NCBI GenBank assembly: GCA_026874595.1
Contig: CM049306.1
Span: forward strand, 57,852,019-57,916,018
Origin: Sipunculus nudus
Taxonomy: Eukaryota > Annelida > Sipuncula > Golfingiida > Sipunculidae
DNA: 64,000 bases
Reading direction: 5' to 3'
Position 1 is the first letter of the stretch. The number at the start of each line of letters is the position of its first letter. Below the pieces are notes generated by a model. The model was given only the letters and a program-made list of their open reading frames with translations. It made no database searches and was not told the origin of the DNA. The position numbers were made by a program, and so were the translations under genes. Positions 23,300 to 33,740 of this stretch are shown here, one piece after another.

Positions 23300-23790
23300 G
23301 CAAAAGCGTATTTCACGCCAGTCGTATGACCTCTGACCTCATTAGTTAATGCCCATATATCGCTGAGATTTGAGGTGGGAAGAAAAGAAACACATATTTA
23401 TAGTAAGTTTCCTGGAAATCCATTAAATTTTTCGCATATCATAATGGCAAAAATGTCTGGTGACCCTGACCTCATTTAATGTGCGTGGATTTTGTCGGGA
23501 ATCGAGATATTATATAGTTTGATATTTCTGTTGAGTTTAATTAAAATCCATCATACTCTTGGTAAGTTATCGCGGCGACACAAAATAGAAGCCTGGTGAC
23601 CTTTGAACTTTTTAAAAGAGTAGTCTTTCCGATAATCTAAATTGGCCGAGATAACTGTTGGTTAATAGTTAAAGTGAGTTTTGTGAAAATCAATCAAATC
23701 AATGATGAGTTATCGCGGCGGCACAACAGGTTAACGGATGGACAGGCGTACGGTCCGACGGGAGTATACGGACGGACGCCGTCCGTATAC
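23300..23790. repeat. Three diverged ~135 bp units ending in a perfect hairpin
   Basis: The words TGGTGACC(C)T, AAAATCCAT and GTTATCGCGGCGACACAA recur at about 135 bp spacing near 23323, 23455 and 23590. A 27-base palindrome at 23764-23790 (11 bp perfect arms, GTATACGGACG) closes the block amid GGACGGACG words. Tandem GTGACCT-type units followed by GGACGGAC repeats are a familiar dispersed repeat of bivalve genomes; that assignment is from memory and is inference. Confidence 0.6.
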
Positions 23791-23896
23791 CATAATACGA
23801 CTCGTCTTATGGACGGGCGTATAAACCGTGTGGCTACTGCCTTCAAATAGACCCCGTATTTGACATGCTTGTGGTCGGAAACACAACTTTTGAATA

Positions 23897-23902
23897 TTTA
23901 TT
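23897..23902 (-). terminator. Candidate polyadenylation signal AATAAA
   Basis: This is AATAAA on the minus strand, followed about 10-20 bases later by GT-rich sequence. It lies about 440 bp downstream of the stop of the candidate exon at 24345-24644, a reasonable 3' UTR length. Confidence 0.3.
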
Positions 23903-24344
23903 GAATCAGTTTACAATTACACGAACATTTTGATAGACAACATGTCATTTCATCAAGGATAATTAAATATACAAAACCTTGCTTCCCGAATAAATAATAC
24001 TCCCAACGCTGGGAAGGAAATGAAGTATAAGATTACACAACTCCAGTCAGAAACAATACTCAACAAGAGAATTAAGTTCTGTTATTCTGGAGCGAGACTC
24101 GTTCACAATATTTTCATTACTGGTGATGAAACACTCAAAAATAGATTCCGGTACACCTGTGATTTTAATTTTTATGGGGGGGGGGGGGGTGTAGAAAGTG
24201 TCAGGAACCCTTTAATTTGTCATTCAAATGAAGCTCAGTTTCAGCACTTGTTCTGGAGTGCTTCTGTGTATACGAGTGTCCGAGGTCCCCACATATGTGG
24301 CCCCCACATATTCAATATGAAATCAAACATCACTTGTGTCAGGA

Positions 24345-24644
24345 TCAGCATAGCTGATGATATGATGGAAAAAGACTGATGGTGACAGATGATGTTGTGG
24401 ATGAAGCCTGTGGTATAGCTCTCACTGATGGGGATACCGGCTGCTGCTGGACCACCATCCTCCTGCCATCCGCCCATACATCGGCCTGTTTATTATTGGT
24501 GTCCATGATGAAAGCGCAGGTCTCCAGTTGAGGGTCTGTATTTGTCTTACCAAACTGAGAATTCCTGGAATAACCAGGCCACCGTACAGACCCACCTGGG
24601 TGGCTTACTGGTGGTCTGTAGGCAGGCCAGGTATACCCGCAATT
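24345..24644 (-). CDS. Candidate 3'-terminal coding exon, Pro/Ser-rich tail
   Basis: The minus strand is open for 99 codons from 24644 to a TGA at 24347-24345. A usable acceptor (GGCCTGCCTACAG) lies inside its 5' part, near 24622. The peptide includes WPAYRPPVSHPGGSVRWPGY, then NTDPQLETCAFIMDTNNKQA, then a Q/S/T-rich end (VVQQQPVSPSVRAIPQASST) and terminates YHQLC. Local GC content is higher than the surroundings. The opposite strand is also open for about 50 codons, so strand is not certain. The frame ends almost exactly where the tandem duplication at 24634 begins. No family recognised. Confidence 0.35.
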   Translation of the reverse strand, partial: NCGYTWPAYRPPVSHPGGSVRWPGYSRNSQFGKTNTDPQLETCAFIMDTNNKQADVWADGRRMVVQQQPVSPSVRAIPQASSTTSSVTISLFPSYHQLC

Positions 24645-24716
24645 TCAAGGTTACTAGGTTACTCTGGGTACCACATCAGGTCAATGTCCTGAAGAGTAAT
24701 TAAATATCACTTAATT

Positions 24717-24942
24717 GGGGCCTGGACAGCCGAGTGGTAACAAACTCGGCTCCCTCCGCTTGTGACCAGGGTTCGATTTCCGGCGTGGCTATGAGAGTGG
24801 GGTGTGCATGGTTGTCCTGCCAAAGTCGGTGGTTTTCTCAGGGTCCTCCGGTTTCCCCACCTCCTGAAACTATACCGTTCTCCACAGGTGCCGTGCATTA
24901 GTGATACTAACTAGTTGTACAACCCACGTAATACAAATCAAG
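24717..24942 (+). mobile_element. tRNA-derived SINE, copy 1
   Basis: The 226 bp body is flanked by exact 17 bp target-site duplications TTAAATATCACTTAATT (24700-24716 and 24943-24959). The head is tRNA-like, with a box A around AGCCGAGTGGTAA (Leu/Ser-like) and box B GGTTCGATTTC at 24770-24780. A conserved middle part reads GGTTTTCTCAGGGTCCTCCG, followed by CCCCACC. The 3' part ends in GTACAACCCACGTAATACAA. The middle block is also present in the minus-strand copy near 45.1 kb. It is non-coding and would depend on LINE machinery. Confidence 0.85.
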
Positions 24943-25278
24943 TTAAATATCACTTAATTAGAGCTAGTCGAAATGAGTGCCATAGGTTGCACCAGGTATT
25001 ATATAATTCACTCTCGGTTTGTCTATCAACATAAATTGAAAACAGGTTTCGTAGAAATGTTGTGGAGGGTAAGAAAAACACCCATAGAACAATCATAAAT
25101 TTTCTAGGTAATCTGAATCACCATGAACAATGTTTGATTAACAGAATGCTTCAAAGAATTTGTTCGACTATTTCATTATGATATAGTTATGGGTCGACCC
25201 GCAATTTCAAGGTCACTAGGTTACTCTGCGTACCGCATCAGGTCAATATCCTGAAGAGTTATTAAATATCACTTAATT

Positions 25279-25504
25279 GGGGCCTGGACAGCCGAGTGGT
25301 AACAAACTCGGCTCCCTCCGCTTGTGACAGGGGTTCGATTCCCGGCGTGGCTATGAGAGTGGGGTGTGCATGGTTGTCCTGCCAAAGTCGGTGGTTTTCT
25401 CTTGGTCCTCCGGTTTCCCCACCTCTTGAAACTATACCGTTCTCCACAGGTGCCGTGCATTAGTTATAATAACTAGTTGTACAACCCACGTAATACAAAT
25501 CAAG
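25279..25504 (+). mobile_element. tRNA-derived SINE, copy 2 (by tandem duplication)
   Basis: Same element and same 17 bp flanks (25262-25278 and 25505-25521) as copy 1. It arose by duplication of the host block and not by independent insertion. Box B here reads GGTTCGATTCC, closer to consensus than in copy 1. Confidence 0.85.
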
Positions 25505-25757
25505 TTAAATATCACTTAATTATAGCTAGCCGATATGAGTGCCACAAGTTGCACCAGGTATTATATAATTCACTCTCGGTTTGTCTATCAACATAAATTG
25601 AAAACAGGGTTTGTAGAAAGTTGTGGAGGGTTAGAAACACACCCATAGAACAATCATAAATTTTCTAGGTAATCTGAATCACCATAAACAATGTTTGATT
25701 CACAGAATGCTTCAAAGTATTTATTCGACTATTTCATTATGATACAGTTCTGGGTCG

Positions 25758-26501
25758 GTATAAGCGGGTGGTTTGAGGGTGATCGTGGCTGGGTTTTGAT
25801 GTCTACCACAACATCTTGATTATGTCTGTAACCGTGCAGCTATAGAATATTGAAACTGGATGTTTTTACAAACGCGAGACAATAAAAAATCACTCTTGGT
25901 AGCCTCCACCCCCATATGCTGATGACGTTAGTAGTGACCGTGACATTGGACACTCGGTCGCCTGTTCCTACTGACCTGGTAGACTGAGGGTGTTTTCACA
26001 CGTGGTGCACGTAATCAACCTGCATACAGGGCGCACGCTCCAAGACGTGCCCCGCTGTTGGGCCCACAAATGTAAACGCTGTGTGAACATGAACCGTGCA
26101 AGAACAACGCAACATTGGGTGAATCGGACCGCACAGACTGCGTGGTTTCGGCGTGGCTGACAAAAACCACATTACTGTCTGTAACTCCATATGATTGTCC
26201 TTATTTACATGTGTCCCTTTATAATTTGTACAGGTTTAGGCTGTCTAAAAATAACCGAATCTTATTAATTATGTAGGAAAACAGATCATGTGTAATTGGG
26301 AGTAAATTAATTAAAGTCTATTATATGCTACGATCACTTATTACAAGAAAACCTTATAATTACAAATTATTATTATTATTAAGTTACTACATGAGATATA
26401 AAAGATATCAAGATGTACTTTGATAAACATAATTATCCATTTAAATGTTAACAATGTTAAATTATCTATATGAAAAACAAATCAAATTCGGAAGTCAAAA
26501 C
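25758..26501. other. No supported gene; small TTCACAC-flanked palindromic segment
   Basis: Around 25990-26095 a segment begins TGTTTTCACACGTGGTGCACG and ends near GCTGTGTGAACATG, so TTCACAC and GTGTGAA face each other about 100 bp apart. It may be a small relative of the palindromic elements elsewhere. The rest is AT-rich and featureless. Confidence 0.3.
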
Positions 26502-26545
26502 TAAAAAAAAAAAAAAAACAAAAAAAAAAAAACAAAAAAAAAAAA
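26502..26545. repeat. A-rich tract (three A-runs split by C)
   Basis: Runs of 16, 12 and 12 A residues are separated by single C residues. It could be the poly-A tail of an old retroposed sequence inserted in the plus orientation; nothing identifiable precedes it. Confidence 0.8.
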
Positions 26546-26825
26546 CGTGAATCTGTCGGTGGTGCTTTAATTGAAATATCTGCTTCTTAGAGATTCCAAA
26601 AAAGAAAAATAAAGAGATAGTGTCCACAAACAATGTCTGTTGCCAGAATGTCACTATTTTGATATGCCTAACATTGTATAATATCCCGCGATGAATGTTT
26701 GCAAATTTGTGTGTGTTGCTTAAAAAATATTTAATCGTGTATTTCACTCACATAAAAAGGTATAACAAAAATTAAAAATGATAAAAATATTTATATCCGT
26801 TCTCGTTTTTCAATAAGATTAATTT

Positions 26826-27200
26826 TCTACAAAGCCGTTTTTACACTGCTGGCGTGTTAAATGCTAGCTTCAACATGCGGTATTCGAAACAGGTCGTGTT
26901 CATACTGCGTCGGCAAAAACGTATTCACTATTCAGTATCCCATTCGATAACTTATTCGCTTCACTTTATACGATTCGTTTTCATTTATAGCGCATGCGCG
27001 TAATACTAGTATTCTTCCTATTGTGAATATATTGCGGAAACGGTATTCCTCACGTATATACAGTAAAACGTTTGTTCCCACTGCGTTGATGCGAATGCTG
27101 TATTAATGAATTCACCGATGCGGATCATCGAAAACACGAATGAATACGAGTCAAGTTAGCGCCATATCAGCCCTCTGACATTGCGAGTAGATTACTGGCT
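26826..27200. repeat. Possible word-restricted palindromic element
   Basis: The stretch starts near TTTTTACACTGCTGGCGTG and repeats words such as TATTCG, CGGTATTC, CATGCG and CACTGCGT in both orientations. The composition is unlike the AT-rich flanks and resembles the elements at 33.7-34.9 kb. The borders are uncertain. Confidence 0.3.
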
Positions 27201-28357
27201 GTCAGAGTGCCTTAACATCTAAGTCTGAGGAACGCATTATAAGGCCCCATGAGGATGCAAATATTTTGGTCATTTTTGACAACGCCTCGTGGCCTACAGG
27301 TACACTGTTTATTGACATAAACCAGACTAATCGTAAGCATTTTTTGTGTACTTTCTAACAACATCAAACCTGAGCGAGAAAAATTCCGGTTTAACTCAGC
27401 ATATTAGTAAACCCCTCCGCATGTTTGTTGAATTCCTGACCGCATGAATGCAGGCATGGCTCGCACGGGTTACCTGACGCAGCCAACTTGTACGCGGTAC
27501 AGGAAATGACTCGTTACCATAGAGACGGGATTTCAGTTTGGGTTGTGAGTTCACATGTATTCTCTTGAGTTAATTCATCATTCGTAGCATAATGTTAAGA
27601 ATATGGGCTGTTTAACACAATATGAATGTAACATGATGGAAGACCACTGGGATGAATTCCTTGATATTGCTTATATCACGACTAAAGTAGGCTTACCTGC
27701 CAATAACTATTGCCTACTGAGTCGGGTTGACAAGGCTACGAGTGAAGTGTGAGCGGAACGTGGATTTGGAAGCAGTAACACGGTTTTCGATAGCGAATAA
27801 ACTGACTTTACGAGTGTAGTGGGAAGACTGCTTTAGACTTGCACAACGCTAATACCTTTTTGTCTGATTTTGTGCCTGAGCAGTTTAACTGTAGGCACTA
27901 CGTGACCGAGATAGCCCGAGCAAAAAAAGCTCTATTGGAATTCGTGAAAAGCATCTTTAAAAAAACTAATGGTGGTAGTGGTTAAGCATGCTTATACTGA
28001 AGAAGCGCCCTGTACACTTTGCTGTTGAAGGACTTGCGCGCCCACTCACAGAAAACAAAACGCCGTCATGTCATACAAGGTTTTTGAACCTATAATTGTC
28101 TGACCTCTCCCACCTTCAAACAGCCTCGCTGCCTTGGTATATATATTAGAAGGAGGTCAGCAAAAATTATTTATGTGTATAAGCGAAAAATTTAAAATCC
28201 AGGCAGGTTTCTGTTTTTCAACACATTACATGCAAATATATACTATAGCAGAAGATTGAGGATATATAGTCCAAATTATTAATTCAATGTCCAGTATTAT
28301 ATAGCTACCAAATTACATAGTAAAGGGCTGCATGTTGTTTTTTATGTTCTCTGCTAG
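27201..28357. other. No supported gene
   Basis: Mixed-composition DNA with no splice-supported frame. The words at 27730-27835 (CGAGTGAAGTGTGAGCGG, ACGAGTGTAGTGGGAAG) may be the distal end of the palindromic element starting near 26826. Confidence 0.3.
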
Positions 28358-28453
28358 GAAAGATGTATCAGGATATCAAGATAGCATTGTCTGTTTCTTC
28401 CAGAAGTTGCACTGGTTTATGTGTCCGCCAGAGAGGCAGTTATCATCGAACTG
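28358..28453 (+). CDS. Weak candidate internal exon
   Basis: The acceptor tract GTTTTTTATGTTCTCTGCTAG is strong. The frame KMYQDIKIALSVSSRSCTGL, then CVRQRGSYHRT, runs to a weak GTACGA donor. Beyond the donor the frame enters an (AT)n run. Unidentified. Confidence 0.2.
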
Positions 28454-29978
28454 GTACGATTTATATATATATATATACAGATAACAGCAACATTTTTCCT
28501 GCTCATACTCAAACATGCCAGATATGCTGCCGTAAGCTAATGGTCCAGCTTATTATGCACAGAAACATGGAAGTGCAGTATATTAAGCCTCCAATAATTT
28601 TATTATGTATTACTTTGCACACGGTACCTGCCGTCAGTCTACCTTGATATGCGGCAGAAGATGCCGGACTTTATTTGACAGGATATAGTGCACAAAGAGA
28701 CCACGGTTGAACTAAGAACACCCTCGAAAACATAACCAGTTTCGGTTTTTAGTAAAATCGGTTGTCCTGTTTTTCGATGGTAACAATCTTGTTTGACAAA
28801 TCATAAATAAAGCTCATAATTTTTTGAAAGAAGAAGAAGTAAAAAAGAAACGATTACAGCTTTTTCCCAATTAAGGTAATAGAATTACCTTCTGTTTCTA
28901 TTATAATTTAAAGCCTGATCAGTGCAATGTTATTTTTGACAGAGCGGTCTTTTTTATATGAATGATATAATCAACTATAATGATATAGCTGCATTGTTAT
29001 TTTAAGTAATATTTAATCGAAATCCAACACCTAGAGTCTGTTTATCTGTGATCATTACCTCCGCCATAGATGCTGATGTGATCTGAATGCATGATCAGTC
29101 AAATTAACCCCCTTTTGTTTGCCAGTTTGTTGTATTGATTGCACAATAACTCCCGACTCTCAATTAATTTCGCTGATATTTTGTGAAAGAGCAGTCTGTT
29201 TGGTCAATGAAGTAGAGATTTATTTTTGGTGTGGATCGATTAAACTTGGTGTGGGTCTTGATCCGCCTTGTTTGTCTGCTTTATACACAAAATCTTCTGA
29301 AGTCCCCAGTGAATTTCAATGAATGTGGAGGAGATTTAACTGTAGGGTGGTTCGGTTATGAATTTGAATGTAGATGGGTTGTAGGACGTAGCCAAGTAGT
29401 TATAGCGTATAGGAGAAAGTCCTCGATAAAAAGCCTGAAGGTGCCTTACAGGCAAAATAGGGAAATCTCAACAGAACTTCACATTAGATACCATTATCCG
29501 GCGACAGGTTTTGTATTCTGGATAATTTCTAGCCCCGTGCATATATAAAACCTGATATCCCTGAGGCAAAAAAATCTTATCGTATGGTTACCTTGACCTT
29601 CCTTCAGTATTAAGTATCACCAACACGCTGGATGTAGATCCAGGCAATGCCTGTATGGTTCAGGTAGCCATTCTTGTAGTTTGTTTCAATAGTATCACTC
29701 AGTATACCAACAACATCAGTGGATGGAAGAATTAACAAACACCTTCAAAGTGTTTATATAATCTGTCGCCATTTTGCAATTTTAAGGTTTCGGCGAAACC
29801 GGAACACAACCTGAGATATTTTCTGTCCTTTCTTTCAACATACAAACTGAACGGCTGCCAGGAATAAGTAAGAAAACCTCCAGTTTTGTGCAAATTACCT
29901 GAGGTTTATAAAAGCTCTTCAGTGTGGAAAGTATTTACTATGTATGATTATCATACTTCCTGTTGCAATCTTATGCAG
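28454..29978. other. No confident feature
   Basis: An open frame of 105 codons at 29231-29548 (plus) includes a hydrophilic stretch (NECGGDLTVGWFGYEFECRW) but has no matching splice sites or promoter. Otherwise AT-rich. Confidence 0.3.
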
Positions 29979-30146
29979 AAACTGTGACGAAAACTTGCGA
30001 CGGAAAAAGCGGACATGGTCGTTCAGCATTATGTCCAAGACAAACCACATTACGTGGAATATTGGACTCGCGATGTGTGTATGCATGAACATGTAACCAA
30101 AATAAAACTAAACGAAAGCGGAGAACTTCAACTGAATTCTAGGAAG
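29979..30146 (+). CDS. Candidate first coding exon (CDS from 30015)
   Basis: An acceptor (GTTGCAATCTTATGCAG) opens an exon with 36 bases of 5' UTR. ATG at 30015 (G at -3, G at +4) starts 44 codons that end at an AAG|GTGATA donor in phase 0. The peptide starts MVVQHYVQDKPHYVEYWTRD and ends TKIKLNESGELQLNSRK: soluble, charged, without a signal peptide. An in-frame TGA lies 30 bases upstream of the ATG, supporting this start. Possible continuations are the exons at 30377 (phase 0) and 30855. Family not recognised. Confidence 0.4.
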
Positions 30147-30376
30147 GTGATATTCGTATATTTTTTTTCGCGACATCTGGGGAAAGGATGCTCCGTATAT
30201 TGTGCTGAATACAGTTTAATTAAATTTGCCAGTTTTGCTGAGCAGGAGACAAGAGTCAGTCATTTACTATAACTAATGACAGTACTTAAAAGGTAGACCA
30301 TATGATTCGGATGCTAAATGTGTGTAACGCCTGCTGGCATTCTGTACAGTTTTGTGCACTTTTTGCTTGGCCCCAG

Positions 30377-30502
30377 GGTCTGTTTCTTACCCTCTTTTTA
30401 TGGCTTGGTGTTTTTATGCCTGTGCTAGGCAAGCGGAGCATTTCTACTGTTTATCTGTATAAAATGAATGACGGCAACTGTGAACATGCCTGCCGGATGT
30501 AG
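30377..30502 (+). CDS. Candidate second exon: membrane segment and short tail
   Basis: The acceptor CACTTTTTGCTTGGCCCCAG is followed in phase 0 by GLFLTLFLWLGVFMPVLGKR, then STVYLYKMNDGNCEHACRM and a TAG at 30500-30502. It joins the 30015 exon in frame across a 230 bp intron. That would give an 85-residue protein with one hydrophobic helix of about 16 residues and two cysteines in the tail. Alternatively the frame starts at its own ATG at 30302 as an independent small ORF with an N-terminal hydrophobic region. Confidence 0.35.
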   Translation, partial: GLFLTLFLWLGVFMPVLGKRSISTVYLYKMNDGNCEHACRM

Positions 30503-30854
30503 AGAGCAGGATCGCACAGAATAGTCTGGTGGGTGGTTCTGCATGTAAGCAGATAACTGGGCTCATTTATACTATCATAACAGTAAAGACTCCATTCTGT
30601 TTGAGATAAAGGCGTGTTTATTTAGTTTTGTAAGCGCCGGTGGGAGGCAAGATATATATCCATGCCGCCAAAAGTATACAAGACTTGATAGGTACATGAC
30701 CCCGATACGGTATTGTTATAAAGGGTTATTGTATTGTACTTAAATTTATATATAAACATACGTTATAACAGTTCTAATTAGCACTTTATCATTTTGTAAT
30801 GAATTTACTATTTGTGTTATATGTATGTTTATAATAACAATGATTTTATCTCAG

Positions 30855-31007
30855 TGTGTTCGCCAGCTTCATTCAACTTCGGAATATTTAAGAAATGTCA
30901 TGTTCCAGACAGATTTCTTCACGAATGCATCACAAGTCTGCACGTATACACGGAAAAGAAAATGTGTGACATCGTAAAACGCTTTAACTGTCACTGCTTA
31001 AAATAAA
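30855..31007 (+). CDS. Candidate alternative terminal exon, Cys-containing, with AATAAA
   Basis: The acceptor AATGATTTTATCTCAG opens two plausible frames. The one in phase with the 30015 exon reads CVRQLHSTSEYLRNVMFQTD and ends YTRKRKCVTS at TAA 30975. The other, needing one base from the previous exon, reads CSPASFNFGIFKKCHVPDRF and ends CDIVKRFNCHCLK at TAA 31003, with six cysteines. AATAAA at 31002-31007 overlaps the second stop. Either could be an alternative 3' end of the gene starting at 30015. The choice of frame cannot be made here. Confidence 0.3.
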
Positions 31008-31375
31008 ACAGAGGACGTCGGCTGAACAGTCTCTGGGAACACATAGGTACAAGCTCAAGTATAGTTCGAGTACTAGTGTCGCATGTGTCTTGGGAAATGA
31101 AGTAAAACAGTCCCGCCAGCAGAACTCCAACTTGATAAGGCCACCCCAAGGTTATCTCATCGTGTTTGGTGACAATAACGTTTTTCTTACATTGCCCGGA
31201 TGTGGCTCATCCCAATTTAGCTGAATTAAAATGTACCATGTCCTCGGCAACAAGGGGAAAATTTTACGAGGTTTACCGAGTAATGCCGAGTGGAGTACGC
31301 ACGAGTTCCGTAACTTATATTTTCAGTTTGATCACAATTGCCCTTAAACTCTTTGAATGTGCGCCTTTTTTTATT

Positions 31376-31394
31376 GGGGGGGGGGGGGGGGGGA
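31376..31394. repeat. G18 homopolymer tract
   Basis: An uninterrupted G run of about 18 bases follows a T/A-rich stretch. Confidence 0.95.
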
Positions 31395-31498
31395 TTTGGG
31401 TTGAGGTCGATCATGAATCCAGGGCAAGGGTGTATCAGTTAAACTGATTTCTGATTGTTATTCTCTCTATACCAAATATGTACATAATAATGCTAATT

Positions 31499-33081
31499 AG
31501 GCCCCGCTTAAAAAAGGGGTAACCTATGGTGATCGCGTGGACCGTCCGTCCGTACTTCCGTCTTTCCGACCGTCGTTGATGCTTTCCTTCGCTCGCATTA
31601 TCTCAATGGAAATATGTTTGATATTTCTCAAATTTATAGGGATGATTGCTGTCAATGAGGGCTCTAGACCTTTCGAATTACAGACCAGTTCAAATTGCAA
31701 CTTGGCCGCCAGAGCACAATTGGAGATTTTCTTTCACACTCAATATATCAACGAGAATATACTTGATCTTTCTCAAATTCACAGGTATGATTGATGCTTA
31801 TAATGGCTCCAGCCGTGTCGATCTGTGATTTTCTTTTGCGAAAATTATACAGAATATAGATACCCATCTGACTCCTGTTATATCCATTATGGCTGCCAGG
31901 CAAAATCCTTTCGTAATAACATTTTATGATTTTATTGAGTGTGATGATAAACTTCAGACCAATCTGACATGCAATATGACCACAGGGCTGCCATTTTTAG
32001 AAACTGGCAATCAGGGGCCCTAACTGAGAACCACTGCAGCCCCAAACCTCAAGTCTTGACATAATGTTACACAGAATCTTGCCGAAAACGGACAGGTTTA
32101 TATTTTCCTTATATATAAGCGAAGTATGGGCCGGTCCTATATTTGAATTTACGTGCCAGTATATCAAAGTTGTCTGCATATGTAGTCATGTGGAGTGGAA
32201 TCTGGATCAGGTTTTAATTACTGTCCCACTGTTTCTAATTCAATGCCATGGACAAACCTATGGTGTGTAAATCCCTTTGGTGTTTTGGTGACTGTTTTGC
32301 ATTTGACTAGATCATGAACGGTTACAGATCGGATGCATGGATTGCACATGCGGCCACGTGTTACTCATGAATAGCAGGCAGCTGAGAGAATGGGGAAGCC
32401 TAGCAGAGCTGATGATTTCTTGTTCTTCGCTTTACGGTTGCACTGTTCAGTGTCGTTAATTTTATAAAGAAAACTCTTACTATTAAATGGACCGAATCAT
32501 CACGTATACCAGGCATGTTAAATTTACATAAAATATAGCATTTTAAAATATATCTGCAAATTTGTTGTTCTACAGCTGTTTTCTTACTCCTGTACACAAC
32601 AAGTTGATTACAACAATTCAAGTATCTGAATAACTATTGCAATGATGGCCATGAGTCTTTGCATGAAAATTGATCATGGAGTGTTCCATCAATTCCTGCA
32701 GACTAGTGGCACCACCTCTATTTTTTAAAATTTTTACGCATATTCTTCTCTATTTTTGAGACCTTCAAATGATGTGTCATCTTTTAATAGGGCACAAACC
32801 GTCACTGTTGGACCTAGAATCTTCTAACTTGACATCCAGGGAGGTCCTTAAAACATCTTCTTGAAAACCTTAAATTAGGTCATAGTGAAAGAACTCGATG
32901 TTAACACTCTATTTGTCAGGTGGGCTTAAATGGTAGCAGCTGGATGTAGCATAAGGTCACTGTAACCATTTTCTGAGGCCTATTGGCAAAATGCATGATT
33001 TTGAACACTCTGAGACTCATTTTGCCCATTGATAAAGATTCCTTGAATTCAGCTGAGCGTCATGGCCCATTGGCCACTTGT
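31499..33081 (+). mobile_element. Possible palindrome-ended dispersed element (copy C)
   Basis: The left edge has a hairpin (GCCCC-GCTTAAAAAA-GGGGT) followed by CCGTCCGTCCGTACTTCCG. The right edge, CAGCTGAGCGTCATGGCCCA then TTGGCCACTTG, contains a TGGCC/GGCCA palindrome and matches the right edge of the element ending near 62.9 kb. Inside, a unit of about 150 bp is duplicated (TGATNTTTCTCAAATTNATAG near 31620 and TGATCTTTCTCAAATTCACAG near 31765). No transposase is encoded. Whether both edges belong to one insertion is inference. Confidence 0.4.
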
Positions 33082-33740
33082 CTGTAGTCCATGGTCTGTA
33101 GGTAGCAGTGTCTATATAGAATGAGGACGAAGTGAATTAAATGATAAGACTGAGATGTCGTTTAATATTAAGTGTTCTATATATCGGATTTAAGAATTTA
33201 TACTCGGTCGGAAGTCAAAATCTGAAATTAGGATACTATAGCGAACATCTAAGGTTCTAAGACTTCGCCATTCTGTCTTGCCGGCACTCCCTTGGCCGTG
33301 GACCTTCTGCTCAAAGAATCGTTCCTATCAGGTCTATGGCAGCTAGTTACGCTCGCTCTCACAGACCTTGATCCAGTGAGCCCCTCTGGAGTCCATTTCA
33401 TTAATAATGAACAAGCTGCAAGTTGTTCGGGCCGAAATCACAACTAGAAATCAATAAATGTAAACAATACACCGAAACCATGCCAACTGAACAAGAACTC
33501 ATGCACAAGAAACAGGACAGGCTAATACTTCTTTATTGGAATGGTTAAATTCTACATGTCATCTCGGAGATACTAAACATTTAGTCGGGACACCTTACCC
33601 AACGTCCGCATAGAACAAGTTGACACGAGTCATTTGATTGGTTAAATTGCCTTGCTCTTTATGTATGAAATGACGCCAGACGCTCACTGAATCTGAAACC
33701 AGGTATTTGATAGAGTAGCTAATTGCCACACATAACTGTT

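Larger units (their letters stand above)
24634..25757. repeat. Tandem duplication, two copies of about 562 bp
   Basis: Copy 1 is 24634-25196 and copy 2 is 25197-25757. They are alignable over their whole length, with scattered substitutions (for example GGTTACT against GGTCACT) and a few short indels. Each copy carries the same SINE with the same flanking 17 bp duplication, so the SINE inserted first and the block was then duplicated. Confidence 0.95.

Noticed and set aside
24020..24379. 119-codon plus frame
   Set aside because: Contains a G-run translated as polyglycine, has no splice or promoter support, and partly overlaps, antisense, the more protein-like minus frame at 24345-24644.
29231..29548. 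105-codon plus frame
   Set aside because: No start context, splice sites or polyA support and hydrophobic at both ends; plausible by chance in AT-rich DNA.
33240..33410. Possible small RNA gene or SINE (GTGAGAGCGAGCGTAACTAGC on the minus strand)
   Set aside because: The sequence looks structured and vaguely familiar from mollusc repeats, but no box A/B, snRNA motif or borders could be shown.
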